Made by a program: the position numbers and the translations under genes. The notes under the pieces were generated by a model. The model searched no databases, was not told the origin of the DNA, and worked only from the letters and a program-made list of their open reading frames with translations. DNA of 64,000 bases from Proteiniphilum propionicum (GTDB lineage: Bacteria > Bacteroidota > Bacteroidia > Bacteroidales > Dysgonomonadaceae): NCBI RefSeq assembly GCF_022267555.1, contig NZ_CP073586.1:1789501-1853500 (forward strand), in the 5' to 3' direction. Below are positions 40,084 through 50,936 of this stretch, in pieces (positions within the stretch are counted from its first letter, which is position 1; each line of letters begins with the position of its first letter).

Positions 40084-40974
40084 TCAATCTTTCATTGTGA
40101 AGCTGTATGAGCCTATGTGGTGGCCGTCGGCAAAGATGTCTGTCTTGTATTTCCCCGGCATCAGGTACTCTTCAATATTCCAATACATGGTTACTGGAAT
40201 CTCTTCTCCGCCATATTCCACTGTGCGCTTCATGGAATAAAGAATGTTGCCGTTCTCATATTGAAATGTGTTGGACGGGCTTTTCGAAAGAACCGAACCA
40301 TCCGGGCTCATAATCCTGATGTATATTGTGCGTTCTCCCGGATCGGTGGTAATATTCCGGGCAATGGTGAAAGAGACAACAAACTGTGTGCTCCGGCTTA
40401 AACGGGACTGTTCCCGGCCCCTGTCGTTCACTGCTTTTGCGTTTATATTTGTTGCAACCAGCTGTGCTGCCAGCGACACCTTCTCAGAGAGTTGTTCCTT
40501 CTCTTGCGACACCTGTGTAAGTGTGCGGCTTGTCCTGTTATATTGTTCTGTTATCTGTTTGTTCTCTGCACGCAGCTCCTCGTTCAACCTGTTCAGGGAG
40601 TCTATTTGATGAATATAGGAACGTAATATTTTGCGGAGTGTTGCCAGTTCATCTTTCAGCCGTTTTATCTCTGCCTGGTCACTCGCCTTGGTCATCCGCA
40701 GCTCCTCCTGCAGGCGCAGAACTTTTGCCTGTTCATTTTCAAGTTTATACAGCAGTGAGTCATTCTGGACACTGAATTTAAATCCTTCATATTGCAGTGA
40801 AATTGCCTCATACTCATCTTCCAGCTCCTGCTTATCAATTGTGAACTGTTGCTGCATCTCATTTATTTTTGTATTGTTTGAGATGAGAAATCCAATAAGT
40901 ATAGCCAATACTACGGCGAGTACACCAATCACCGCAATCAGCTGAGGTGTTCGTTCTTTAAAGTTTATCTTCAT
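40084..40974 (-). CDS. Inner membrane-anchored coiled-coil protein, function unknown
   Basis: Protein of 296 residues. One N-terminal membrane span (IAVIGVLAVVLAILIGFLI, about residues 13-31) is followed by a long heptad-rich coiled coil to about residue 175 (QEELRMTKASDQAEIKRLKD and further). The last 120 residues look like a compact beta domain (TQFVVSFTIARNITTDPGER, then YSMKRTVEYGGEEIPVTMYW). It is conserved in style among Bacteroidales but I cannot assign a role. No signal peptidase site is visible, so it likely stays anchored with the coil in the periplasm. Confidence 0.75.
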   Translation of the reverse strand: MKINFKERTPQLIAVIGVLAVVLAILIGFLISNNTKINEMQQQFTIDKQELEDEYEAISLQYEGFKFSVQNDSLLYKLENEQAKVLRLQEELRMTKASDQAEIKRLKDELATLRKILRSYIHQIDSLNRLNEELRAENKQITEQYNRTSRTLTQVSQEKEQLSEKVSLAAQLVATNINAKAVNDRGREQSRLSRSTQFVVSFTIARNITTDPGERTIYIRIMSPDGSVLSKSPSNTFQYENGNILYSMKRTVEYGGEEIPVTMYWNIEEYLMPGKYKTDIFADGHHIGSYSFTMKD

Positions 40975-41156
40975 CTGAGCGCTTATTTTCCGATCTAATG
41001 CAAATTATCCGATCGAACGCAAAAATAAACTTTTTCAGTCTAAACCCCAATGATTCATTAGCCTTTTTCGTTAATTTAAGAATTGGAAGTATATCCTTGC
41101 AGCTTGCCCGATCTATTTTTTAAATAACTTCATTAAGATTGCATTATGCTCTGAAA

Positions 41157-41248
41157 GCTGTAACTGCTGATTGTACAAGTTGGATCATAAAAGCCTTGCT
41201 GGTATTACCTTGCGAGCAAATGGCAGTAACCTCTTATTGTACAAGTTG
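41157..41248 (+). repeat. Two direct repeats of about 26 bases, 66 apart
   Basis: Copies at 41157-41182 and 41223-41248 share GTAAC, CT and ATTGTACAAGTTG in the same spacing. The shared core contains the palindrome TTGTACAA. They lie just downstream of glsA. Their role is unknown. Confidence 0.6.
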
Positions 41249-41253
41249 ATTTT

Positions 41254-42174
41254 TTAAAAAATAGATAATCGTGTTTTCGTGGTAAACTCCTCCAGAAAGA
41301 GCATTCCCTTATATGAGTTGCCTTTCTTGTTAAGACGGGGACTCCATACAGCGATGGTATATTTTTCGGGGTGGACAGCCACTATACCGCCCCCCACGCC
41401 GCTTTTTCCGGGTAACCCTACTTTAAAGGAAAATTCTCCCGCCTCATCATAAAATCCGCATGTTTGCATAAGGGCATTTGTCCTTTTAGTACGGCTTGCA
41501 GAAAGGATCCGTTCACCTGAATAGGGTACAACACCGTTGTTGGCAAGGAATAGGAAGGCTTTGGAAAGCTCCCTGCAGCTCATTTCAATGGAGCAGATGT
41601 GGAAATAGATATCCATCACCATGTCGATATCGTTCCTTATGTTCCCAAATGATTTCATGAGATTGACCAGTGCATGGTTTCTGAAACCGGTTTTTTTCTC
41701 CGACAATGCAACCATAGGGTTATAGTTGACGGTGTTGACCCCGGTCAAACTCCTGATAAACGACAGAATGTTTTCTTTTGGCGAAGCAAGCTCGCTTGCA
41801 AGAATATCGCATATCACAATTGCCCCTGCATTAATAAATGGGTTTCTAGGCGTACCTTGATCGTATTCAAGTTGTACGAGAGAGTTGAACGGCGTTCCGG
41901 CCGGCTCCAGCCCGGTTCTGTCCCATATGCTGCTCTTTACCCTGGAATAGGCAAGAACAAATGTAAATACTTTGGCAATACTTTGAATCGAAAAGCGCTT
42001 TTCGGCATCGGCGAAAGAAAATTCATCACCCTCTACAGTTGTAAGATGGACACCGAATTGATCAGGATTAACATCTGCCAGTTCAGGTATGTAGTCAGCT
42101 ACCCGGCCTATATCTTCAATCGACTGCAGCTCATGGTATATTTCCTGAAAGATTGTTTCGTAATGCATTTTCAT
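41254..42174 (-). CDS. glsA: Glutaminase A
   Basis: Beta-lactamase-fold glutaminase of 306 residues that hydrolyses glutamine to glutamate and ammonia. The catalytic Ser-x-x-Lys is in FSIQSIAKVFTF; NAGAIVICDILAS, MALSEKK-type and GKSGVGGGIVAV segments are conserved. Normal length. It may add to acid tolerance or nitrogen supply, as known for this family. Transcribed alone. Confidence 0.95.
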   Translation of the reverse strand: MKMHYETIFQEIYHELQSIEDIGRVADYIPELADVNPDQFGVHLTTVEGDEFSFADAEKRFSIQSIAKVFTFVLAYSRVKSSIWDRTGLEPAGTPFNSLVQLEYDQGTPRNPFINAGAIVICDILASELASPKENILSFIRSLTGVNTVNYNPMVALSEKKTGFRNHALVNLMKSFGNIRNDIDMVMDIYFHICSIEMSCRELSKAFLFLANNGVVPYSGERILSASRTKRTNALMQTCGFYDEAGEFSFKVGLPGKSGVGGGIVAVHPEKYTIAVWSPRLNKKGNSYKGMLFLEEFTTKTRLSIF

Positions 42175-42258
42175 TTTTTATAGCTAAAGACAAAGATAAA
42201 TATTCCGTTTGTATGTCCGATTCAATCACCTAACGTCACTATTCCCGAATATGACCTA

Positions 42259-42369
42259 TGAGTCCTCTCCGAAAACCTCAAAACCCAATTTTATTGGTTT
42301 GCAACTTATTAAAAATAAATGTTCATCTTGTGAAATTTTCAAGAAAAAAGACTTATCGGAGGAGACTCA
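42259..42369 (-). mobile_element. MITE-like repeat, copy B (111 bp)
   Basis: Same length as copy A at 3100-3210 and its near-identical reverse complement, with the TGAGTCTCCTCCGATAAGTC end on the right here. It lies between glsA and the S46 peptidase gene. The flanking bases do not show a clear target duplication. Confidence 0.7.
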
Positions 42370-42590
42370 CCCATTAAATACCAAAGATATATGAAAAACC
42401 AGTATTAATTGTCTCTTGAACAACTTTTTTTCTTAACTTTATCAGTTTAAACCGGGGAATTAAAAAACTGATATGAAAAGGAGTTTTTTACAGTAAAATG
42501 AATTGCATGTTTTGCCTTAAAAGTTGTTTTTATTAATACAGAGGGTGGTTGTAAATCTTTTACCTGGAATGAATCATTAAAGTAATATAT

Positions 42591-44762
42591 ATGAAGAAAT
42601 TGTTTTTCTACCTTTCATTTTGGTGTTTATTTTTCTTTACCGCATCTGCCGATGAGGGGATGTGGATGTTGCATTCACTTAAGCAACAAAAACTGAATGA
42701 CATGAAGGAGCTAGGGCTAAAGCTTGAAGATTATGATATATACAACCCCGATGGTTCTTCAATAAAAGATGCTGTTGTGCAGTTTGGCGGAGGGTGTACC
42801 GGGGAGGTTATCTCCTCACAGGGGCTTGTGCTGACCAATCACCATTGCGGATATGGCCGTATACAGCAGCATAGCACACTTGAAAACAACTATCTTGAGG
42901 AAGGCTTCTGGGCAATGACAAAAGCTGAAGAACTCCCAAATCCGGGTCTTACGGTAACCTTTATTGAAGAAATTGAAGAGGTAACCGGCTATGTTTTGCA
43001 GTGCTTAGAGAGAGACAGGGAAGAAGATACCGATGGGGCCCTTTTCCTCTCACCTTCTTATCTTAACAGGGTAGCAAGAGAGAAAGCAGGTGAAAAGTTC
43101 CTTTCTGAAAATTCAGGGACAGAGGTCGAAATAAAACCTTTCTTCAACGGGAATCAATATTATATGTTCACGAAAAAGATCTATTCCGATATACGTCTTG
43201 TAGGTGCTCCTCCCAGTTCTATAGGTAAGTTTGGCGCTGACACTGATAACTGGACCTGGCCGCGTCATACAGGCGACTTTGCTATTTTCCGTATCTATGC
43301 CGACAAAGATGGTAATCCTGCCGGATACTCTCCCGGGAACATTCCTCTCAGGCCAAAGCGATGGTTGACTATCTCGACAAAAGGAGTTAAAGAAAACGAT
43401 TTTGCAATGCTGCTTGGCTTTCCCGGGACTACTAACAAATTCTACACTTCGTGGGAGGTGGCCGAACGAAGAGATATCGATAACACAGTTAGAATCAGGA
43501 TGAGGGAGGTGCGTCAGAAAGCCATGCTTGAGGAGATGCTGAAAGATCCGGCGGTCAAGATTCAATATGCTTCCAAATATTCCGGATCAACAAACTCTTA
43601 TAAAAATGCAATAGGTACAAACTGGGCTATCAACATGCGTAATTTCGAGAAGGTGAAGTTAGAGCAACAGAACAGATTGTTGAAGTGGGCTGAAGAAAAC
43701 AATCAACCCCGTTTTAAAAAAGCCTTGGATGAGATTGAGCGGATTGTGAAAGAGCGTGCAGATCTTCGTTACAGGAGATGGATGCTTAATGAAGGTATTG
43801 TGCGTGGATTGGAATTTTCTACATTGGCTACAGTCACAGCTGACAAGCTGGCAAAAGCATTGGAAGAAGGCAACCAATCTGAAGCAGATACGCTCAGGGC
43901 ACAATTGATGAAAGAATACAGTATGTTTGCTGATAAAGACTACAACCGGGAAGTTGATAAAAAGGTAGCAAAAGAGATGATGCGTGAATATATCAGTTTG
44001 GTTCCTGAAGAGAATCTCCCTGGTTTTTTCAGTCTTATTTATAGTGATTTTGGCGGGAATAGCGATAGATTTGTCGATTTTCTGTTCAACCGTTCTCTTT
44101 TTGGGAATGAAATAAATATTCAAAACTTTAATGAAGGAGAGGTTGACGCAGAGACTATCATGAACGATCCAATGTTTCTATTCTCAAAATCGGTAGCTGA
44201 GGAATCTGCTTCGCTTGAGAAACAGCTGGCGGTCTTTGATGCTCCTTTTGCAATTGCCCGGAAGGCATATCTTGAAGGCATCCTGTCTATGGACGGGCCT
44301 TATGCCTATTTTCCCGATGCCAACCTTACACTTCGCTTGTCGTACGGACAGGTTAAAGGATACAAGCCTGGCGATGCTATCTATTATGCGCACCAGACTA
44401 CCCTCGACGGGGTAATTGAAAAAGAGGACCCCGGTAACTGGGAGTTTGTTGTTCCTGCAATGCTGAAAAAACTCTATCAGGAAGAAGATTTCGGACATTA
44501 CGCAATGCACAACGGCAACATGCCTGTTGCTTTCGCTGCCACAACTCACACAACGGGAGGTAACTCGGGAAGCCCGGTCATGAACGGGAGTGGAGAGTTG
44601 ATAGGAATCAATTTCGACCGTAACTGGGAAGGTGTTGGGGGTGATATACAGTTTCTGCCCGATTATCAGCGAAGCATTATTGTTGACATTCGCTACGTCC
44701 TATTCATAATTGATAAGTTTGCAGGAGCAGGCCATTTGCTGAAGGAGCTTGACATGAACTGA
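42591..44762 (+). CDS. S46 family dipeptidyl peptidase, DPP11-like
   Basis: Periplasmic serine peptidase of 723 residues that releases N-terminal dipeptides. A signal peptide ends near FFFTASA (residue 20). The catalytic histidine is His85 in LTNHHCGYG, the aspartate lies in the DTDNWTWPRHTGDF block, and the serine is Ser659 in GGNSGSPV. Arg677 in NFDRNWEG sits 18 residues after the serine. In Porphyromonas gingivalis DPP11 (Ser655, Arg673) this arginine gives Asp/Glu preference, whereas DPP7 has glycine there. Acidic-residue specificity is therefore inferred. Confidence 0.92.
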   Translation: MKKLFFYLSFWCLFFFTASADEGMWMLHSLKQQKLNDMKELGLKLEDYDIYNPDGSSIKDAVVQFGGGCTGEVISSQGLVLTNHHCGYGRIQQHSTLENNYLEEGFWAMTKAEELPNPGLTVTFIEEIEEVTGYVLQCLERDREEDTDGALFLSPSYLNRVAREKAGEKFLSENSGTEVEIKPFFNGNQYYMFTKKIYSDIRLVGAPPSSIGKFGADTDNWTWPRHTGDFAIFRIYADKDGNPAGYSPGNIPLRPKRWLTISTKGVKENDFAMLLGFPGTTNKFYTSWEVAERRDIDNTVRIRMREVRQKAMLEEMLKDPAVKIQYASKYSGSTNSYKNAIGTNWAINMRNFEKVKLEQQNRLLKWAEENNQPRFKKALDEIERIVKERADLRYRRWMLNEGIVRGLEFSTLATVTADKLAKALEEGNQSEADTLRAQLMKEYSMFADKDYNREVDKKVAKEMMREYISLVPEENLPGFFSLIYSDFGGNSDRFVDFLFNRSLFGNEINIQNFNEGEVDAETIMNDPMFLFSKSVAEESASLEKQLAVFDAPFAIARKAYLEGILSMDGPYAYFPDANLTLRLSYGQVKGYKPGDAIYYAHQTTLDGVIEKEDPGNWEFVVPAMLKKLYQEEDFGHYAMHNGNMPVAFAATTHTTGGNSGSPVMNGSGELIGINFDRNWEGVGGDIQFLPDYQRSIIVDIRYVLFIIDKFAGAGHLLKELDMN

Positions 44763-44943
44763 TAAAGATTGTATGGCCCTTTTCACTGATATTCTGCGGC
44801 ATTTAATTATGTCATTTCATAAGTCGTTGGCTACCTGTAATATTCAATTCTTTCCACTGATATTCTTCAATTATTAATTATATAAATAGTTCAGTCAGGC
44901 CTATTCTTAAACATCACTCAATGACAGCAATTCCTGTCAACGG

Positions 44944-44967
44944 AAAAGACTTATCAGAGAAGACTCG
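44944..44967 (-). repeat. Partial end of the MITE-like repeat
   Basis: AAAAGACTTATCAGAGAAG then ACTCG matches the GACTTATCGGAGGAGACTC end of the 111-bp repeat with about three differences. The rest of the element is not recognisable. Confidence 0.45.
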
Positions 44968-45010
44968 CTTATTAAAGCGGACTAAGGTGATTATTTTTTT
45001 AATACCTGAC

Positions 45011-45057
45011 AATCAGCAAAAAAGCATGAGGCTCTGTGGCGTCTATTTATGCTGATT
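45011..45057. repeat. Hairpin with 8-bp perfect arms
   Basis: AATCAGCA and TGCTGATT flank a 31-base interior that includes GGCTCTGTGGCGTC. No T-run follows immediately, so it is not a standard terminator. Confidence 0.45.
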
Positions 45058-45208
45058 GCTAATGGATTATGTGGCCATTCCAAGCTTTTTTACCGAAGCG
45101 GCCCCCATATAATAACAAGTTAATAAAAAAAGTAGTTCAATAGCAACTCTATTACCTAATTAAGTGTTATAATTGTAAGAATATTCACACGAAATAAAAC
45201 ACAATGTT

Positions 45209-45751
45209 ATGAAAGCATCGGTCGGTTACTTTTTGTTCGTCTGTGTAATTATTTCCATTGCCGGTTGCAGTAGCTCAAAACTTGGCATATTTGATAGCAA
45301 GGCAGATAAAATAATTGGGTTGTGGGAGGTGAAGGCGATCCATAACAGCGATGAATCGGGTTATAAGGTAATCCCGTCAGGGATGTTCAAGATGATTTTC
45401 CCCGATGGCAGATTTATGAATTTCATGTCGACTGAAAAAGGGGCAATAATAACTGTTGACGGTACATATAGGCTTGAAGGCGATATTTATACAGAAGAGA
45501 TAGTGAATTCTTTCAATAAAAGCCAGGAGGGAAAGGATAACCCTCTTAATATAAAGCTTACGCATGAAAATTTTATGTATCTCCGCTGGTTTCAGCCAAT
45601 TGATGAGTTTGGAGTGAAGCAGAACAGGTGGATAGAAGAGATATGGCAGAGAGTATGTATCGAGGATCTTGATGTGAGTAATGTGGACTTGCGGCAAGAA
45701 CTGAAGCAGCTGCTTATTAATGAAGAGGTAATAGAAAAGGTAGTGGAATAG
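45209..45751 (+). CDS. Small lipoprotein, DUF4488/lipocalin-like
   Basis: Protein of 180 residues with a lipoprotein signal (FVCVIISIAGCSSS, lipid cysteine near residue 20). The mature part begins KADKIIGLWEVKAIHN and continues with short beta strands (FKMIFPDGRFMNFMS, AIITVDGTYRLEGDIYTEE), like the lipocalin-type DUF4488 family of Bacteroidetes. The family assignment is by eye and tentative. A convergent terminator separates it from metY. Confidence 0.7.
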   Translation: MKASVGYFLFVCVIISIAGCSSSKLGIFDSKADKIIGLWEVKAIHNSDESGYKVIPSGMFKMIFPDGRFMNFMSTEKGAIITVDGTYRLEGDIYTEEIVNSFNKSQEGKDNPLNIKLTHENFMYLRWFQPIDEFGVKQNRWIEEIWQRVCIEDLDVSNVDLRQELKQLLINEEVIEKVVE

Positions 45752-45768
45752 TAAATATGAATAAAATT

Positions 45769-45795
45769 GATGGCGACATTTTCAGAGCCGCCATC
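45769..45795. terminator. Terminator between the lipoprotein gene and metY
   Basis: GATGGCG and CGCCATC are perfect arms around a 13-base loop, followed on the plus strand by an A-rich run, which is a T-run for metY on the minus strand. The two genes converge here. Confidence 0.65.
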
Positions 45796-45807
45796 TAAAG
45801 AAAAAAA

Positions 45808-47190
<1,383 letters not shown>

Positions 47191-48396
47191 TTAATCATTA
47201 AACAACCTGCTCCTGGCAATCATGCATGCTCCTATAATGCCAGCCTTGTTTTTTAGTTTCGAAGTTAAGATTCGCGTATCTTTATTAACCAGGTTAAGCG
47301 AGTATTTTTTGATTGAGTTCCTTATTGGGAGCATGATAAATCCATCTGTTTCAGCTACCTGTCCTCCAATCACTACCAGCTCCGGATTAAAAATGTTGAT
47401 TAATCCAGCAATATATTTCCCTAATTTGTTTCCCACCTCTTCCACAATCTCAATACAGAGGGGATCTTCCATGTTTGTGGCTTTAATGATGTCGGTGAGT
47501 GTCAGTTTGCTCAGATCTTTAACATGCTCTGTAAGAATGGAGCTCTCGCCCTTTGCAATTCGTTCAAGAATAGTTCTGTGAATAGCCAAACCTGATGCTT
47601 CGGTCTCCAGGCATCCCTTTTTACCGCAATGGCAAATAATTTCATTATCAAAAATCGGAAAATGTCCGAATTCACCCGAGAATCCCGATTTTCCGTAATA
47701 GGGCTTGCCATCTATTATAATACCTATACCAAGTCCCCATGAGATATTCACAAAAATCACATTCTGTTCACCCTCCACAATTCCTTTCATATATTCGCCA
47801 TAGGCCATAGCACGAGTGTCGTTATCAATACCCACATTATGATTGAGCTTTTTAGAAAGCGTTTCACTGATAGGGCTCTCGCTAAAGTAGAAGCTGCTGT
47901 AACTATATCCTGATTCAGGGTTTACCCGTCCCGATATATTCAGGTTGATATTAAAAATTTTTTTCTTCAGATCGCCCGTCTTATCAATAAAGTTTTGTAT
48001 GTAATCACAAAGCATGTCGAATGACTCAGGTGTGTTCTCATACGTGTATGATATCCCTATCTGATGATCAACAATGTTTCCTGTAAAATCCATAAGGGCA
48101 ATATTCAGATGATGCCGGCTCATATCCACTCCCACGAAATAGGCCGATGAGGGGTTCAATCCATAAACACTTGGATGCCTTCCCCCTGGAGTGTGTATTT
48201 TCCCGAACTCGTCTATCAGCCCCTGAGCCATAAGCTCCGTGATAAATTTTGTGACTGTGGGTACACTTAAATCCAGCTCTCTTGATAACTCAGATATAGT
48301 ATCGTTGCCCGATGTAATAAAATGGGTAATAATGTCTTTCTTTATCTGGATGTTTTTTGGGCTTTTGTCGTCTTTAAAAAAAAATTTTTTCTCCAT
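47191..48396 (-). CDS. ROK family transcriptional regulator (NagC/XylR type)
   Basis: Protein of 401 residues. Residues about 10-75 form a winged helix-turn-helix (DTISELSRELDLSVPTVTKFITELMAQGLI), and the rest is a ROK sugar-kinase-like domain with FVGVDMSRHHLNIALMD, INISWGLGIGIIIDG and the zinc-binding CHCGKKGCLETEASG. Such proteins are repressors released by sugars or sugar phosphates. The gene starts about 45 bases downstream of a perfect 29-base palindrome, which suggests self-control. metY follows on the same strand. Confidence 0.93.
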   Translation of the reverse strand: MEKKFFFKDDKSPKNIQIKKDIITHFITSGNDTISELSRELDLSVPTVTKFITELMAQGLIDEFGKIHTPGGRHPSVYGLNPSSAYFVGVDMSRHHLNIALMDFTGNIVDHQIGISYTYENTPESFDMLCDYIQNFIDKTGDLKKKIFNINLNISGRVNPESGYSYSSFYFSESPISETLSKKLNHNVGIDNDTRAMAYGEYMKGIVEGEQNVIFVNISWGLGIGIIIDGKPYYGKSGFSGEFGHFPIFDNEIICHCGKKGCLETEASGLAIHRTILERIAKGESSILTEHVKDLSKLTLTDIIKATNMEDPLCIEIVEEVGNKLGKYIAGLINIFNPELVVIGGQVAETDGFIMLPIRNSIKKYSLNLVNKDTRILTSKLKNKAGIIGACMIARSRLFND

Positions 48397-48440
48397 TACA
48401 TTCTTGATGAATAATTATTGATTTAGCAAGAGGGTGTGTT

Positions 48441-48469
48441 TTTCATTTTTAGATATTCTAAAAATGAAA
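48441..48469. promoter_or_regulatory. 29-base perfect palindrome, likely ROK operator
   Basis: Arms TTTCATTTTTAGA (48441-48453) and TCTAAAAATGAAA (48457-48469) are exact reverse complements around TAT. A further half site CTAAAAATGAAA lies at 48585-48596 and a partial TTTCATTTTT at 48631-48640, all between the ROK gene and hppA. Operator function is inferred from symmetry and location. Confidence 0.6.
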
Positions 48470-48641
48470 AAATTATCACTTTTATCTTTGACCGTAAACA
48501 TATCAAATGCGGTTGATTACAATCATACATAGTGATTTATCATGCTCGGGATACAAAATTACAACTATTTTTGGTTAATCAAAACTAAAAATGAAATCTA
48601 TTCAAAATGTATAAGAATCTTTCTCTGATATTTCATTTTTT

Positions 48642-48672
48642 TTAATTAATTATGCATCTTTGTAATTAATTA
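48642..48672. promoter_or_regulatory. AT-rich inverted repeat upstream of hppA
   Basis: TTAATTAATTA and TAATTAATTA are symmetrical about a 10-base centre that includes the -7-like CATCTTTG. It may be a regulator site, but low sequence complexity makes chance likely. Confidence 0.3.
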
Positions 48673-48734
48673 GTGTCTTTCTCGCCTGATATGGATACTA
48701 TTGAACAAGTCGGCATACTATAAATTAATAAACT

Positions 48735-50936
48735 ATGAAATACTTTTTTCTTGTACCCGCTGCTTCAGTTACAGCGCTGGTATTTGCTTATTATTTCTTT
48801 AAAAAAATGATGAGGGAGAGTGAAGGGACAGAGAAAATGAAAACCATTGCTCAATACGTCCGCGAAGGTGCCATGTCTTATCTTAAACAGCAGTATAAAG
48901 TGGTCACTGTTGTGTTTATTATTCTGGCAGTAATCTTTGCAGCAATGGCATTCTTCGGTTTACAGAACAACTGGGTCCCTTTCGCTTTTCTCACTGGTGG
49001 TTTTTTTTCGGGGTTGGCAGGTTTCTTCGGCATGAAAACGGCAACTTACGCTTCAGCCAGGACAGCCAACGCGGTGCGACGGTCACTGAACAGCGGATTA
49101 CAGATAGCTTTCAGGTCGGGGGCTGTGATGGGCCTGGTTGTAGTAGGACTGGCACTGTTAGATATCTCGGCATGGTTTCTTATTCTTAACTTTTTTGTGG
49201 AGAATGCCGATGCCGGACATAAGCTAATTATGATAACCACTACCATGCTTACTTTTGGAATGGGAGCCTCCACTCAGGCCCTGTTTGCCCGTGTGGGAGG
49301 TGGAATCTATACTAAGGCTGCCGATGTAGGTGCTGATCTTGTGGGCAAGGTTGAAGCTGGCATTCCTGAGGATGATCCACGTAATCCCGCTACCATAGCC
49401 GATAATGTAGGAGATAACGTGGGCGATGTAGCCGGCATGGGCGCCGACCTGTATGAGTCGTATTGCGGATCTATTCTTTCTACTGCAGCTCTTGGCGCCT
49501 CGGCCTTTATATTAGATCCAGCTATGCAGCAGAGAGCAGTTTTTGCACCCATGATCATAGCTGGTATTGGTGTATTCCTCTCAATTATTGGAATTTTCCT
49601 GGTAAAGACGAAAGAGAATGCTACTGTAAAAGATCTTATGAGATCACTCAACAGGGGTGTAAACGTAAGTGCATTTTTGATTGCAGCCTGTACTTTTCTC
49701 ATTTTATATTTGCTCGAGTTCAACAACTGGCTTGGATTGTCGTTTTCAGTTATAACAGGGCTTCTTGCCGGGATTATCATAGGACAGGGTACCGAATATT
49801 TTACCTCTCACTCCTACAAGCCTACAAGAAATATTGCCAACAGTGCAAAAACGGGACCGGCTACAGTAATAATATCAGGTATGGGTACAGGACTTGTTTC
49901 CACTGTTATCCCGGTAATAACCATAGCACTTGCAATTCTTATATCATATCTTTCCGCAACACGTTTCGATATTAATAATATGCTTACTGCCGAGAACCTT
50001 AGTATGGGATTGTACGGCATAGCCATCGCGGCAGTCGGAATGCTCTCTACGCTGGGGATTACCCTGGCTACCGATGCTTATGGTCCCATTGCCGATAATG
50101 CTGGCGGAAATGCAGAGATGAGCGGTCTTGAGCCGGAGGTGAGAAAACGTACCGATGCGCTGGATTCATTGGGTAACACTACTGCCGCAACAGGTAAAGG
50201 TTTTGCCATCGGGTCGGCAGCACTTACAGGACTGGCTTTGCTGGCATCATATATGGAGGAGATAAGGATTGGCATGCTTCGCATAGGCGACAATATTCTT
50301 GAATTTGCCAATGGCGAAACGGTAGAGGTTGCAAAGGCCAGCTTCGTAGATTTTATGGATTATTTCCAGGTTACACTGATGAATCCGAAAGTGCTTTCCG
50401 GCATCTTTATAGGCTCTATGATGGCTTTTCTTTTCTGTGGCCTGACCATTAATGCTGTTAGCAGGGCAGCTCAGAAAATGGTTGAAGAGGTGCGCCGCCA
50501 GTTCAGGGAAATTAAAGGAATATTAACCGGAGAGGCTACTCCCGACTATGCTCGTTGCGTGGCTATCTCAACCAGAGGAGCACAACACGAGATGCTGTTA
50601 CCCTCTCTGCTGGCAATTATTGTTCCAGTACTTACCGGGCTTATGCTGGGTGTGGCAGGTGTAATGGGCTTACTGGCCGGAGGGCTGGGTGCTGGATTTG
50701 TACTTGCGGTTTTTATGGCCAACTCAGGCGGAGCCTGGGATAATGCCAAAAAGTACATTGAGGAGGGACATCTTGGAGGAAAGGGAGGTGAAGCTCACAA
50801 GGCTACTGTTGTGGGTGATACAGTGGGCGATCCGTTTAAAGACACTTCCGGCCCGTCATTGAATATACTTATAAAACTAATGAGTATGGTTTCCATTGTG
50901 ATGGCCGGCCTTACGGTATCGTGGAGCCTTTTGTGA
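48735..50936 (+). CDS. hppA: Membrane-bound ion-pumping pyrophosphatase, K+-dependent type
   Basis: Integral membrane protein of 733 residues that uses pyrophosphate to pump H+ or Na+. The substrate site is the acidic block GIPEDDPRNPATIADNVGDNV followed by GDVAGMGADLYESY. The segment GNTTAATGKGFAIG has alanine where K+-independent enzymes have lysine (GNTTKA), so it is the K+-dependent type. Whether Na+ or H+ is pumped cannot be read with certainty; many Bacteroidetes enzymes pump Na+. The last codons overlap the start of a tandem repeat array. Confidence 0.96.
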   Translation: MKYFFLVPAASVTALVFAYYFFKKMMRESEGTEKMKTIAQYVREGAMSYLKQQYKVVTVVFIILAVIFAAMAFFGLQNNWVPFAFLTGGFFSGLAGFFGMKTATYASARTANAVRRSLNSGLQIAFRSGAVMGLVVVGLALLDISAWFLILNFFVENADAGHKLIMITTTMLTFGMGASTQALFARVGGGIYTKAADVGADLVGKVEAGIPEDDPRNPATIADNVGDNVGDVAGMGADLYESYCGSILSTAALGASAFILDPAMQQRAVFAPMIIAGIGVFLSIIGIFLVKTKENATVKDLMRSLNRGVNVSAFLIAACTFLILYLLEFNNWLGLSFSVITGLLAGIIIGQGTEYFTSHSYKPTRNIANSAKTGPATVIISGMGTGLVSTVIPVITIALAILISYLSATRFDINNMLTAENLSMGLYGIAIAAVGMLSTLGITLATDAYGPIADNAGGNAEMSGLEPEVRKRTDALDSLGNTTAATGKGFAIGSAALTGLALLASYMEEIRIGMLRIGDNILEFANGETVEVAKASFVDFMDYFQVTLMNPKVLSGIFIGSMMAFLFCGLTINAVSRAAQKMVEEVRRQFREIKGILTGEATPDYARCVAISTRGAQHEMLLPSLLAIIVPVLTGLMLGVAGVMGLLAGGLGAGFVLAVFMANSGGAWDNAKKYIEEGHLGGKGGEAHKATVVGDTVGDPFKDTSGPSLNILIKLMSMVSIVMAGLTVSWSLL

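Larger units (their letters stand above)
44763..45208. other. Intergenic region with a MITE fragment and a hairpin
   Basis: No gene is seen in 446 bases. It holds a partial MITE end (44944-44967) and a hairpin with perfect arms AATCAGCA (45011-45018) and TGCTGATT (45050-45057). Confidence 0.5.

Noticed and set aside
49463-49975. 170-codon second frame inside hppA
   Set aside because: It overlaps the pyrophosphatase core in another frame and is rich in unlikely residue mixes.
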